A DNA stretch of 64,000 bases from Manis javanica. Its lineage: Eukaryota > Chordata > Mammalia > Pholidota > Manidae. Location of the stretch: the NCBI RefSeq assembly GCF_040802235.1, contig NC_133157.1, positions 88,150,001 through 88,214,000 of the forward strand, in the 5' to 3' direction. How positions within the stretch are numbered: the first letter of the stretch is position 1; each line of letters opens with the position of its first letter. This document shows, piece after piece, positions 36,076 through 49,003 of the stretch. Both the position numbers and the translations under genes were made by a program. Below the pieces are notes generated by a model. The model was given only the letters and a program-made list of their open reading frames with translations. It was not told the origin of the DNA and did not search any database.

Positions 36076-38422
36076 GCCTGGTGCCCAAAGCAGGGTTGGA
36101 ACTGAACTCGGAAAGTTGCTCGCGTTTCAGGCGGAGTAATTCAAACAGTGCCGTCGTTTGCAGTCGATTTAGGAAATCTCTGAGGAACAAAGCAGTCCAG
36201 TGTCATTTTTCGTTAATTTTTGAACATTGTCGAGGGAACTTTCTTTTTCCAGTAAAGTAACAATAATCTCTGCAGGGCAGGGAGTAGGAAAGCTGTTTAT
36301 AGTTCTTTTCCTTCTGGAATGCCAGGTTAACTGAAAATCCAAAGAATATGGTCATTCATAGTCAAAACAGGAATACAGTGTCAGGATTACAGGAGGTCTG
36401 GCTGTTTGGCATCTTTTCTGCTGTGAAGAGGAATCCCTGTAATTTGAGTGTATTTTATACACAAAACATAAGTTATTATATGAAAACATAGTATAAACAG
36501 GGTATTCTAAAAGGACCTAGAAGTTCTGATTCTGCATTGTATTGAAGGTCCTATTCCCTAAGGAGACAAATACCTGACTTGGGGCGGTTCTCCTGTTTTG
36601 GGGTTCTCCCCGCGTTTTGACAGTGCAGTGTTTACTTCTGGCCCAGATCCCTGCAGTGATGATCATGTGGTCATAACAAATAAGGACTGTGATCCATTTG
36701 GAAGTAAGTAAATGAGAACATCTTGAATAAGAAGACTGGAAAAAGAGAAGTTTGTATGTGTAGTAAGGCCACATGTTTTTCTTATTATGGCTGTCTAGCA
36801 AAGAAGAAACACACGTTTGAAATGTTTTTGTGTTTAATAGTAAGAGCAAGTTTAACCCTAGCATCTACCTGATAAAGAATGCCATCCTGAATGAACACCA
36901 CTGACCCCATGTGACATCCAGTGTGAGCTGCCCTAATAAGTATTTATAAAAACGGTGGTGTGTGGCCAAGGGAGCTTCAGTCAGTGGGGCTGAACTTCTG
37001 ATTAGTAAAGCTTGTCGTAGTTGGAAAACTGACAACAATTCTGCTTACTATTTTGCATGTGAAAAAGCAACATGGGTTTAAAAATGTGCTTTTACAGAGG
37101 TTGAGGGTGGGGGTGGTGTTTGTATGTCCCTCTCTGTTATGATGTGATTTGCAGTGAACTACTTGTTTCCTGTGAACGTTTAGCCTGGGTTTAACCTCCA
37201 AGACACTTGAGGCTTGCAGAGTCTGGGTTTAACGCTGCTTTTTTCCTTTGGAAGCTTTTCTTGAGCATAATGGGATAGAAATGCAGAAGGGCCACAAACT
37301 GAGGGGTAGGGAGGACTAATCCCTTAAAGGGGGATTTCTAAAGCGCAGTCTCAGCTGGAGAAGTGGCACTCCTTCAAAATGCATTCCATGGAGGCCAGGA
37401 AGTGCAAAGTTATCAGGATGGTTGAAATGGGAACTGGTGTGAAGCTTGGTTTGGCCTCCCTGATGTGCAGAACCCTGGCCAGTCTAAGTACAGGATATTT
37501 GTCTACTCTACTCTTCCTGGGAGAGCTCTAATTACATGACCCCAAATTGTAGTCTGGGAAAAGAAAGTGGGCTACAAAGTGTTATCCCCCGTTTACTGAT
37601 GTCAACGGCCTTTTGGTGTTTATATGGTTCATTCCCTGGCAGCCTGGAGGGGGAACGGAGACCCCCCACCCCCACCCCAGCATCTTTGGTTACCCAGCAG
37701 AGAGCAGGACTGGGCTGCAAAGCTGTAGGTTTAGCCTAGTAGGCCCCACGGGGGTGGGGGCCCTTATGGCTGTGAGTCTGTTCCTGGTAAAGAAAGTTGT
37801 CATTAAGATAATCTCCTTCTTTAGGGACCCTGCTGGTGACTGCTAAGTAGACCCCATGACAGGTTTCCAAGCAAAGTAACCAGGAGACTGTGCTTTGCAG
37901 AGGAGCCTTGCTTGTTAAGTCAGAGGTTTGCATGACCAAGAGCACTTGTGTGCAGGATAATTGGACGAGAAGGACTGGTTTAGAAAGCATTGCTTCTCAG
38001 GGACCCTTGTGGTCTTTGGTTTTGTGTTGCTCACTGCAGAGCTCTGACGGAAATGTTCAGGGCTCTAAGGGTGCTGTGGACTTCTTGAGTTTTGAAGTAA
38101 AAAGCTAACCAACAAGAATAGCTTTAGCCCCTTAATTAGGCTGCAACTGACGGGTTTGTACCCGCCTCCTTCTGGTGTGTGTTTATTTGGTTTTGTGGAG
38201 GAGCTCGCCAGGGTGGAAGTAAGAGCAGGACAGCTCTGCTGGCACGTGCAGTTGTCATGCAATATGTCTGGGGTGCCATCTGTTTAAAAGTCAGATTAAT
38301 AAAGCTGGCAAGGAGGCATTAAACAATATTGGGAATTCTCAGAAAGCTTCTAAGTGTCTCAAAAATAAGGAATTGTGTTGCTGTGGTTTGTGCCACTTTT
38401 GGGATTTCTGTGTGTGTATGCT

Positions 38423-38455
38423 TTTTTAGGTTCTATTTCTGAAAGAACCTAAAAA
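38423..38455. other. Perfect 12-bp hairpin, 9-nt loop
   Basis: Arms tttttaggttct (38423-38434) and agaacctaaaaa (38444-38455) are perfect reverse complements. The sequence is in ROR2 intron 1 outside recognised repeats. No terminator or RNA gene function is implied. Confidence 0.8.
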
Positions 38456-39269
38456 TCAAAAGCCAAAGGGAAGGAAATAATTACAGGAAAATTTAGCCTA
38501 ATTAGACTGAGTGGCTTGTCCCCTAGAAAGTCTTAAGTTCCAGTGGGAAGTGGTGTGTCTGTCTTTAATTGTCCTTGGAGTGAGCTTCAGTAAGCACTCT
38601 GTCACTTTTGAGACGTTATTTGGGGAGACTGTGAATGCTTCTTCAAGTCCTCCATGAGTCGGGGACGGTCCCCGCAAATCCCAAATGCTCCCGGCCTAAT
38701 GGTTTCCACACCCGGCTCCCTGCAGGAGGGCTAGTTAACCCAACAGCATTGTTAAATTCCAGGCATCTCCTTGCAGGCTTGTGCTGCAGAGAATAGTAGC
38801 CGCCTGGCACATGTAGAGATTTGGGTTAAAACTGATTACACTGAAGTGACATGGGAGACTCAGAGCCTGCATTACACGATCTGCTTTTTAGCAGGCACAT
38901 GTGGTGGGCTGCCCAGACGGGCCGGTGCTCAGAGAATGAGGGCTGTCCATCATTGCAGACCGCTTCCACCTCTTTGTCCAGGCTCTGCCTGTTTGTCACT
39001 GTTGCTTCAGGAACCTCTTGTAGAATCCAGAGCAGGGAGGGGCTTTACCTTGTTTGCTTGGAGTTTGGTTTGCAGACTGGGGGAGATTTGATGGCAGAAG
39101 TGAATTGGGTTGGCCCTAACCCGTGGCAGCAGAGGGCCCTGCTTGGAGGGGCTCCACGGATGTGTGATGGCCTTAGCTGTATGCCTGTCCACTGGGCTGT
39201 GCTGACTTGGGGTAGTGGTAGGTTTTGAGCTTCCACATGTACTTTTTGGGGGTCATGGGACTGGTCAAG

Positions 39270-39308
39270 GTGTGCACACATGTGCACCCGTGTGTGTGTG
39301 CATGTGTT
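39270..39308. repeat. Short degenerate TG/CA tract
   Basis: Alternating purine-pyrimidine sequence with a pure TG core of about 6 units. Ordinary intronic microsatellite. Confidence 0.75.
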
Positions 39309-40339
39309 TGGGAGGGGCAATACCATGGCTTCTGTACCATCAAGAGCGCATGAAAGAGTGGTAGTGATGACTGTTTACACACAGTAAGCTGCTGTAATGA
39401 GAGGACTTTAAGTGGTGGAGGCAGACAGATGTCCCAGGGAAAACGCTAACAGTGCAGATTTCAGAAATCCTTGTGCAAGGAAGGCTCTGCAGGATGCTGG
39501 CACACCGGGGTGCAAAGCCTCTCCCACGTGGAGGCCGGAATCACCGTGGGGAACAAGTGGAGAGTAGGGATGATACCCCCGTGAGCACTTTCCTCTGCCT
39601 CAGCTTCCTCCCAGGATGCTCCTAGGAGGTACGCGAATAACCGAATAATCTGGGGGCTTGGTCTGGGGCCCACTGGGGAATTTCTAGGAAAGGTCATCCT
39701 GATTGAGGAGTGTCCTGGTAGGAGGAGCATCCTGGGAGGAAACTGAGGCAGAGGAAAGCCCCCCTCATCTCTTGGGGTCTGGAGGAGGGACTCACAGACT
39801 CACAGACCATAGGCATTGGAAAGGAGAATGAGAAGGGTTTGGGGGACTATGAGGGCATTGGTGGGCACATGAGTTCCATCTGGAAAATGAGCAGCCCACA
39901 CACGGATGGCGAGAAGGCCGGAGGCACGAATGAGGGCTGCAGGCTGAGAAAGTGCTCAGGTTCAACCTCTGGGTCATATAGACAGTCCACCTTGTGGTCC
40001 TATTGTGGAATGTTACTTTGTGTTTTCAACTCTTATAGAACATTTGGAAATTGGGAGTTTTCTTGCTAGCAGTGAGGTAACCCCAGGTCACCATAGCATA
40101 GTCCTTGTATTTACCATTGGATATGTTTCCAGAATAGTTCAAGGGAGTGAAACATTGAGGGCCACAGTACGTCTCTGGGGGCAGATGGGGACTAGGGGAA
40201 GCTGTCTTCATGAGAGAGCGAGGTGGTGTAGGCAGGCGTGGAGGGGCTGGCTTGGACGTGCATCCGCTTAGTTTTGCAAAAAAGAAGCACAGAATGGAGA
40301 ACCTAGAAAGTGGGGTTGGTTCTCTCTGATGTTTGTCTT

Positions 40340-42450
40340 TTAAATTAAGGTAAAATACACATGAAGTAGACCCTCCTAACCCTTCTAAGCATCCAGCTAG
40401 TGGCATTAAGCATGTTCACACTGTTGGGCAGCTCTTATCACCATCCCCCTTTAGAATTCTTTGCATCTTCCCAACTGGAACTCTGTCCCCATTAAACACT
40501 GTCTCCTCATCCCCCTTCTTCCAGCCCCTGGAAACCACCACTGTATTTTCCATGTTTGTAGATTTGGAGACTGCAGGTACCTCAAATAAATGGAATTCTA
40601 CGGTGTTTGTCTATTTGTCACTGGGTTCTTTTCACATAGGCATTTGTCCTTTTGTAACTGACTGCTGTCATGCTTCCCAGGGCTCATCCCTGTGGTAGCA
40701 TGTGTCTATTCATTTCTTTTGAAGGCTGAATAACATTCCATTATATACACACACGCATACCATATATGTGCCACCTTTTGTTTTTTCTATCTCTTGGTTA
40801 TTGTGAGTAATGCTGCTCTGAACATGACTGTACAAATATCTGTTCAAGTCTCTGCATCCAGTTGTTTTAGGTATATACCCAGCAGTAGAGTAGCTGGGTT
40901 ATATGGTAGTTCTATTTTTAATTTTTTGAGGAATCATTATACTGTCAATACTTGCTCTTTTCTGTTTTATTGATTATAGCCATCGTAATGAGTGTAAAAT
41001 GGTATCTCATTGCGGTTTTGATTTGCATTTCTCTAATGACTAGAGATGTTGAGCACTTTTTCATACCATTTGTATTTCATGGCCATTTATGTATTTTTTT
41101 GGGAGAAATGTCTATTCAAAACATTTCCCATATTAAAATCAGATTGTTTAGGTTTTCTTGGTTGAGTTACAGGAATTCTGTACATTCTGGATGTTAGCTC
41201 CTTATCAGATAGATGATCTGCATATATTCCCATTCTCTGGGTTGCTTTTCCACTCTTTTGATAATGTCCTTTGATGTACAAACATTTTTAATTTTAATGA
41301 ATCCAGTTTATTCTCTTGTTCTACCTGTGCTTTTGATGTCATATCCAAGAAATCATTACTGAGTCTAAGGTCATGAAGCTTTTCCCCCATGTTTTCTTCT
41401 AAAAGTTTTCTAGTTTTAGCTGTTGCATTTAGGTCTGTGATCTATTTTGAGTTAATTTTTGTATATGGTTTAAGGTAAGGGTACAACTTCATCTTTTGAA
41501 TGTGATCATCCAGTTTTCCCATCACCATTTGTTGAAATGACTGTTTTTTTCAATGAATGATCTTGGCATCCTTGCTATTTTGTCATATATTTAGGGTTTG
41601 TTCCTGGACTCTCTGTTCTAGTCCATTAATCTGTGTGTCAGAACTTATGCCACTGTTTTGATTACTGTAGCTTTGTAGTATGGTTTGAAGTCAGGAAGTA
41701 TGAGTCCGCATTGGTTTTTTTTTTCTAGATTGTCTTTGCTCTGTGAGATCCCTTGAAATTCCATATGAATTTTAGGATGGGTTTTCTATTTGCAGAAATC
41801 ATCATTGGTATTTTGATAAGATTGTGCTGAAAGTATAGATTGTTTTGGAGAGGATGGACATCTTGACACACCTCATAGTCCACCAACATGGGATGTCTTC
41901 CCTTTTAGTTAGATGTTTAAAAATTTCTCTCAATGTTTTATAGTTTACAGTGTACAAGTCTTTGCCACTTGATTACATTTATTCATAAGTATTTTTATTC
42001 TGTTTGATGCTATTGTGAATGGAAATGTTTCCTTCATCTCCTTTTTGGGTGGTTCTTTGTTAGTGTTTGGAAAACTGATTTTTGCCTGTTGGTTTTGTGT
42101 CCTGCAAGTTTGGTGACTTCATTTATTAGCTTAAGTAGGATTTTTGTGGATCTATATGTAGAGTCATGCCATCTGTAAACAGAGATAATTTTTCTTCTTT
42201 CAATTTTGGATGGCTTTTATTTCTTTTTTTAAATTTTTGCCTAATTGCTCTGTGTAGTTTCCAGTACCATCACTAATGAAAGTGGTGAAAGTGGCCATCC
42301 TTGTCTTCTTCCTGATCTTAGAGGAAATACTTGCAGCTTTTCACCACCAAGTATGATGTTAGCTGTGGGCTTAGCACATATGACCTTTAGTATGTTAAGG
42401 TAGTTTTCTTCTGTTTCTAGTTTATTCTAGTTATGTATTTTTATATAGTT
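40340..42450 (-). mobile_element. Old L1 (L1M-type), minus strand, 5' truncated
   Basis: Starts with an antisense L1 3' end ('aaggtaaaatacacatgaag', 'ctagtggcattaagcatgtt', 'aactctgtccccattaaaca') and runs through antisense ORF2 landmarks ('ggtatctcattgcggttttg', 'tgtagctttgtagtatggtt', 'tagctgtgggcttagcacat'). No open frame longer than about 80 codons remains. It is clearly older than the three young copies. Confidence 0.88.
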
Positions 42451-42455
42451 CTGAC

Positions 42456-43335
42456 TTTTGGAACACGCTAATGTTCTACATGTTCAAAAAATAAAACTAA
42501 ATCACCCAACATGGCAGGAAACTAAAGCCGAATGGAGGCGAGTAAGTAAACCCAACAGTATTGCAAATGAATATGTAACTACACTGATGGGAAAAAGAAA
42601 CCCAGTTCAAGTGAATATGGCCCTGTTCTTTGACTATATATCCTCAGTCTGGATTTAAAAGACAAAATCTGCAAATAATCTTGCATTCTTGGTAGGACTG
42701 TTCCTCACAGTGGTGTGAGTACAATCATTCTGAAACTGTTTTGTGTGAATGGTGGGACTGGGCGAATTAGAGGTGTGTTGATAGTGTAGGAGCCGGAGTT
42801 CCCACTGTGGAAAGGGAGATGCGGACATGGGAGGGGGAGGCAAGGAGGGACCGGGAGGGGCTGAGATTGGAATTGGAGAGATTGTATGACTCAGGGTTCC
42901 ACATATTCATGCACACATACACACGTAACATACATACATATATATGTGACAGCATATATTAAGCTTATAAACTCATAATTTATAAAATACATGTTTTTTG
43001 CATAACGGTTGCTTCCTAGCACCTCATTAGCAATGAGCGCTGTTAGCACCCAGATGTTGGTTTCTAAATATTGTTACAGGTTAAAGGAACTAGAATGCCT
43101 GGGAGAAAGACTGCTTATGGAGCCGGGACTGGGGAAAATACAAGATGATTCAGTAGCATGTTGTTGTGATGAAAGTGAGTGATCAAAAGTAGTGGGAACA
43201 TATCAAATGCACAGGTGCCCAGTTGGAGGAGTGCCAGTGGTCAAATCTGGGACAATTTAAGCATCAAATAAATAAAGAGGAACATGGAACAAAAAAGGAG
43301 TCTCTGATTCAACATTGATAATAAGTAATGAAACA
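42456..43335 (+). other. Unassigned AT-rich segment with AATAAA-like end
   Basis: Between the old L1 and an MLT1 lies about 880 bp that I could not assign. It opens with a 66-codon frame (42458-42658; for example HPTWQETKAEW) that shows no domain I know. It ends near 'atcaaataaataaagaggaa', which contains polyadenylation-like signals. It might be a decayed retrocopy of a transcript 3' region or an old repeat. Confidence 0.3.
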
Positions 43336-43344
43336 CATTAGGAG

Positions 43345-43768
43345 GTTCCTGATGCTGCTGTAACAAAGCACTGCAAACTAGGTGTCTTAAACCAGCAGAA
43401 GTGGGTTGTCTCATGGTTATGGAGGCTGGAAGTCTGAAGTCAGGGTGTCAGCAGTACAGGCTCCCTCCGGAGGCCCTGAGGGGTCCTCGTTGCCTCTGCA
43501 GCTCCTGGTGGCTCCTGGCATTCCTTGCCGTGGCAGCACCAGTTCCATCTCTGCTAGGTCTTCATGTGGCCTCTTTCCTCTGTTTCTCTGTGTCCCTGTA
43601 TTTACAAGGACACCAGTCAGTGGATTGAGGCCACTTTAAATCCAGGGTGATATCCTCTCGGGATCCTGAACTCATTACACCTGCAGAGACAATTTCCCCG
43701 TAAGGTCATATTTGTAGTTCTGGGTGTCTGAATTTGGGGGGGGGACCCTGTTTAATCTACTACATTAT
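43345..43768 (-). mobile_element. MLT1-type MaLR solo LTR, minus strand
   Basis: 'tgatgctgctgtaacaaagc', 'ggttatggaggctggaagtc', 'tacaaggacaccagtcagtg' and 'aaggtcatatttgtagttct' are the reverse complement of the MLT1 order. It ends with 'gtttaatctactacatta'. Nearly full length. Confidence 0.82.
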
Positions 43769-44480
43769 ATAACTAAGTGGAGGGCAGCTAAGGAGAGGGC
43801 ACTTCCTCACAGCAAAACGCTAACCCTAAATGTGAGGGGAATTGGAAGCATCACGTTTGGTAGCAGTAATTGTACAGATTGAATTGGGTAAGTTGTCAAT
43901 GAATACCCAGTCTCAATGGAGCAGGAAGTGTTCATGGCTTAGCGCATTTCCCCACAGAGCCCTTGTTTGCCAGGGGTGAATCAGTGACTGTGGACTGGGG
44001 ACACCAAATATCACCTGACTGGGTGGCTGACCAGCGTGGGCAGATGGACATCACCCTTCTGAGAAGGCCGTCACTTCGGCTCCTTCCAGCTGGGGATGCA
44101 GAACCTGAATTGGTGGGGACACAAGCCAGCAAGCCCAGCTGGCTGCTAGGAGGAAGCATCTGTGTCTTGCAGGACAAAAACTGCCAAGGAACAGGTCCAG
44201 CTCAAAAGATACGGCGGGACGAGCCAGCTGTTTGCAGAGTGATTCTGGGTGGGTCTGAGCTGGGGTGGGAACAGGCTGCGTGGATGTCACTGGAACCTCT
44301 GATGAGACTACACTGCCGAGGTCAGTTATTTAAATGTGTTGTTAAAGTTAGCTTTCCCAATTTGTTAATTGTATGGAGGTGTCAGAGAAAGCCCTTGCTC
44401 TGAGGCGGGATAGGCAGTGTGAGAAGGGGTAACAAGTGATGTCTGCAGCCTAGTCTCAGGGAGTTCAGGAAAAACAAACA

Positions 44481-44530
44481 TGTATGTGCGTGCATGTGTG
44501 TATGTGTGTGTGTGTCTGTGTCTGTGTAGA
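44481..44530. repeat. (TG)n-type microsatellite
   Basis: Interrupted TG repeat of about 50 bp (tgtatgtgtgtgtgtgtctg and flanks). Open frames with runs of His-Thr or Val-Cys across it are artefacts. Confidence 0.88.
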
Positions 44531-44884
44531 GTGAGGAAGCCCACCATAGGTAATGTGAAAAATCAGTGAGTCTTGGTATAAAGAGTATGGGTGGGGTGGG
44601 GGGGTTCATGGCTGAATCTCACAACTTTTCTGTAAATTTGAAGTAAAGAACTAAAAATGTTCTGTGGTAGGAATGTGTGCCTGCAGCCAGCGGAATCAAC
44701 AAGAGAGTTTCAGCAAATTCTCCTACAACAAAGACTCAAACGGTTTTAATTTTACTGGAAATGGTGTCAGACCTCACACAGCGATGAAGGGGTGGGGCCA
44801 CGTGCCTTCCAGGCCAGACAATGTTTCATCGACAGGACTGAAAATCGTCACATCTTAGTCAAGTTTCTGGATTGCCAGAATTTA

Positions 44885-45075
44885 AACATGTTTTTCTTTA
44901 GCTTTTTATCATAAAAAACTTCAAGCATACATAAAATTAGACTAATACAGTGAACCCCTGTATATTTTTCAGCCAGCTTCAACAGTTACCACTTTCTGTT
45001 AATTTTGTTTCATTTCCCCAGCCCACTTATTGTGTCCCAGACAGACTTAATTCTTACCTGTGAATCGTCCGGCAT
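44885..45075 (-). repeat. Old L1 3' region fragment
   Basis: 'tttttatcataaaaaacttc', 'aagcatacataaaattagac', 'cagtgaacccctgtatattt' and 'cagcttcaacagttaccact' match a repeat block common in antisense 3' ends of old L1s. Confidence 0.5.
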
Positions 45076-45463
45076 GAATGGTGAGAGCTGTTTCCCATAT
45101 AAGCCCAGCACTGTTATCCCAGACAAGCATTAGCTGACACGCAGGCCCCGCCCCATTCCCAGCTCACTGGGAAATAGCCTTGTACACTTGGTTTGCTGGC
45201 AGCGGGATCCAGGCAAGGTGTGCATGGACCCTGGTGTCCATGGGAGGAGGGCCGATTCTCGCGGCTCTGTGGCCCTGAGTCCCAGCAGGTGCAGGCGCTG
45301 CTTGCCTGTGTTCCTGACCAAGGCTGCAGGGAGCCCTGCAGTGCTGGGCCTGGTGCAGGGGCCCTGGGCCCCCTGGAGGTGCATGGGCACAGAGAGGCCC
45401 CCGGCCCTTCGTCCTGGATGCCTCCATTGTCTGGGCTCTCCAGTTACCACCGCCAGGAGAGAT

Positions 45464-45500
45464 GCCCTGTCCTGCCCTGCCCTGCCCTGCCCTGCCCTGC
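45464..45500. repeat. (CCCTG)n pentanucleotide repeat
   Basis: About seven units of CCCTG, one with a substitution, in ROR2 intron 1. Frames that cross it encode repeated CPALP and are not genes. Confidence 0.92.
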
Positions 45501-47172
45501 TCTTGGTGGACTGTTGTTCTTCAGTCTCTGTGCCAGGCTTACTCAAAGTTTCCTAAAGTGCCGAGAGGGAGGGAGGCAGGCATTTGGGCTTTCTGGTCTG
45601 TACTCCTCCCCCTCCCGCCTGTTTTCAACAACAGTGCAACAGAAGACTCAGTTTTGTGCTTCTGGCGTGGAGGGTCTGACGTCCCACTGGAAAATTCGGA
45701 CTGTTGGGTGGAGAGAACTAGTTTATAACATAGAGGAAGGAGAAGGGGGTTTGGATCCAGAATATATGAAGAACCCATGAGATAAATGAAATAATCGTCC
45801 CAGTTAAAAGAGGGATGCTGGGCACAGCAGGCACTTTGCAGAACAACAAATACAAAAGTTTAAAAACTTAAGTTTGGCCTTCTTAGAGTTAGGGAAACAC
45901 GGGTTATACGGCCGGTTACCCAGTGAGCCTTAGCTGAAGGGAGAAGTGGTCAATAGGGAGTCAGCAGTGACGAGGCAGGCGTGGCGCTGCTGGTGTCAGC
46001 TGCCCCTTGGAGGGCAGTTTGGCTTCACCTAGTGACGTTCAAATGGACACATCCTGCTTTAAAAAAAAACACCTGCATGCCTGGAGGCATGCTGTTCACT
46101 GCCCCACCTTTTCTAAGAGTGAGAAGTTGGAAATATGGGCACGTCTTTTAATGGGAGCAGCATGTCTCAACTGTGGGTTATTGTGCAGTGGCCGTGTGAA
46201 CTTGGAGCCCTGTGGATGCCAGCAGATTTCAAAGAGAGATCCTGAGCGAGGAGAAAATCAAGTTGCAGAAGGCTCTGGGCTGTATTCGGTTGGCCTAAAA
46301 AGTCTTACCTCCCTCCACTGTTTCTGGGGTGGTAGTCTCTACAGCAAGGACCCCAGCCAGCAGGTGACAATGACGGTAGTTGCCCTGGGCACGATGGGAG
46401 GAGGTCAGAGGAATCTCCAGGGCTTTTGACACCATTATATCTCCCATGCCAAGAAGTACTGTATCGGATCCTTTCTTTAAGCCCTCTGGGAAGACATCTG
46501 TGTCCACTAATTACATAAAGAGCAGGGACTGCTGCCGTGGGGGTCGCCTCTTCCTCAAGTCTTCCTTCTTGCTCTGTCCAGCTTTGCCAGAGGGGAAGTT
46601 GGGGAAAAACATGGGAAGGCAGTTTATTGAGCAGACAGTAGAAGTTCATAAGCTCTTGAGGGGTGCATTGATCTTTGGGGTGTTCTGTGAACAGGTCAAG
46701 AATAGAAGGCTGGAGATGCAGGAGACTCACGTCAGCTAGTTCTCTGGGTTCTCAGACTGTCCCCACGAGTCTTCTCTTGGCTTTACAAACATTTGATCCA
46801 CATCCCATTCTAAGCATATTTAACCTTTTTAAAGCTGTCATGCAACCCTCCATGCGAGGTTGCTTCAGGCCTGCCCAGCAGGGTGCCAGCGGGTGTCGTC
46901 TGTGAGTTTGTTTGGGTGCAGATAGGAGCAGCCATCTCTTTCACCCTAGAATCCTGACTTGGCATCAACAGCTGTGGCAGTACTTTACCTTGAGTAAATG
47001 GCTACAAGAATCAGAATTTTCTTGATATTATGAAACTAAAGCAAATACAGGAAGTCTTAAAGGATGTTGAGGTGGCACTAGCTTTCAAAACTTAAGAGTT
47101 TACAGATTTGATAGCTATCAGGATAGAGGCTCATTGCTCTCCCTTAATGAATTTTTTATAAAGAAAGTACTA

Positions 47173-47532
47173 GTTATAGGCTGAGTTGTATAGCCCCCAC
47201 AAAGAAGATATATTATAGTCCTAACTGCCAGTACTTAAGAATAATATGACCTTATTTGGAGAGAGGGTCTTTACAGATGTAATCAAGTTAAAATGAGGCC
47301 ATATATAAATATGACTGGTCTCCTTGTAAAAAGGGAATTTTAAACACAGAGATACAGACAATGGGAAGATGATTGGAAGACACAGGGAGGTGACAGCATC
47401 TGTAAGCTGAGCAGGTCCTTGGGAGAAACTGGCCCTGCTCACACCTTGATTTTGGACTTAGAGCCTCCAGAACATTGAGGCCATAGATGTCTGTTAGGCT
47501 GCCAGGCCGTGGTGTTTTGTTACACAGCCCAT
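47173..47532 (+). mobile_element. MLT1-type MaLR solo LTR, plus strand
   Basis: 'ggctgagttgtatagccccc', 'gaccttatttggagagaggg', 'tctttacagatgtaatcaag', 'atatgactggtctccttgta' and 'gcctccagaacattgaggcc' follow the MLT1 order in sense orientation. Right end 'gtggtgttttgttacacagc' is the LTR end. Confidence 0.85.
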
Positions 47533-48960
47533 GCGGACTCACACATGCACGTCTATGCTGGCGTGCATGGTGATCAAGGACTGCTTTCTGTTATTTGTTT
47601 CTGGAGCATCTGTGGAGGTATTTATTTGATAAAAAAGTTGCATGGCAAACTGACATGCCTTCTGCCCCCGAGCTCTCAGTGCCTATGGCTGTTAGTGTTG
47701 TGGTCAGGAGTCAGGGCAGAGAGTCTGCAGCCCGGCATGGCCACGGGCAGGGTGCCTCTGTGTGCCCACAGCCTGGCACAGGCGAGTCACTTGGCATCAG
47801 AAGGCAAGTGCCTCCTCCTGGAGAATTTGTTGGCAGGTGCTGCCTCCCCAGACCGCACTGTGGCCTCCCTGTGACCTCCAGGGCCCCTCTGTGTGACAGT
47901 CCCTGTCCAGGCCTGCCATCTGGGGGGTGACTGGTCAGCTGGCCATCTGTCCCCCTCACCTTCCTCCAGCTGCTTGCCTGGCTCTGCAGAGGGACTGGAC
48001 GCTTTGAATGGGGGTCTCCAGACTGTGAGGCCCTGAGGTGCCAGGCGCCCATCCTGGCCTTTGTTTCCCTTGGGGGAGCCTGGGTAACATCAACAAGACC
48101 TCCCAGAAGAGAACGGGCTGGGTGCTGAGGCTGTGCAGCTGTCAGCATGTGTGATTTATCCGGCCTGGAGGCCTTTGAAGCAGGAGGCGAGTGGAGGCTG
48201 CAGGCTGGCCCGGCGGGGAGGCCACGGACGTGCCAAATGAAGAGAGAGGAAGAGGCAAGTCGGCCCAGCTGGCTCTCGGGTCTGCCGGGTCTGTGAAGGA
48301 GCCCTTGGGAGGGCATTTCCATGTTCCAAAGCTACCCCCAGACAGAGAAGGCGCTGACCTCCCGCTGATTCGGAGTTTGCCGCTGGGGCCCTGGCTGTGC
48401 CCCCGGCTGTGCCCCCGGTAGCTTTGGTTGAGACCCTGCCCTGAGGTGCGGGGTCAGCTGCTCACTGGAGAGACACCTGGTACGGGACAGTGGGGTGGGT
48501 GTGGGGCCACGCAGTGGTGATGTGGGCAGGAGCTTAGGTGGGGGGGTAGTGTGGACCCGGTGGCTGCAGGGGCTTGTAACCAGAAGGTGACTCTTCAAAA
48601 AGGAGTCGAGTGGACGCTTTTGATGGTGTTGCTAATGGCCAAGTACACAAGTGTTTCACTGCTAAGATTCAGCTCACTTCTTTGATGTACTAGTTTTCCT
48701 TTGCTATTTGCAAAATTAAGTACTTTATAATCATTTTATTTTGGAAGCAGGAAATCCCGTTATTTCGCAAGGCAGTGCCTAGGCGCAATTATCTCTACTG
48801 GTAAAGTGTTTTCAAAGTTCAGATAAGGTTCACTTTCTTTTTTTTTCCTACTCTGAGCACATTTATTTTATAAAAAAAAAATTAAGAAAAGAACAAGATA
48901 GTCAAGTTTCTTTTAGTTGGCTAACCACAAATTTCTGTGGGGTCTAAAAGCCAAGCTGAT

Positions 48961-49003
48961 TTCAAAACAAAACGAAATAAAACAGAACAAAACAAAAGAA
49001 GGA
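48961..49003. repeat. A-rich (AAAAC)n-like tract
   Basis: Irregular AAAAC/AAATA units. It may be the tail of a retroelement, but no body is recognisable to its left. Confidence 0.6.

Noticed and set aside
45130-45780. 195-codon and overlapping frames near the CCCTG repeat
   Set aside because: They cross a simple repeat, are open on both strands, and match no domain that I know.
47711-48322. 203-codon minus-strand frame
   Set aside because: It begins at an ordinary position in intron sequence, has Pro/Gly/Ser-rich composition, and no splice sites or motifs support it.
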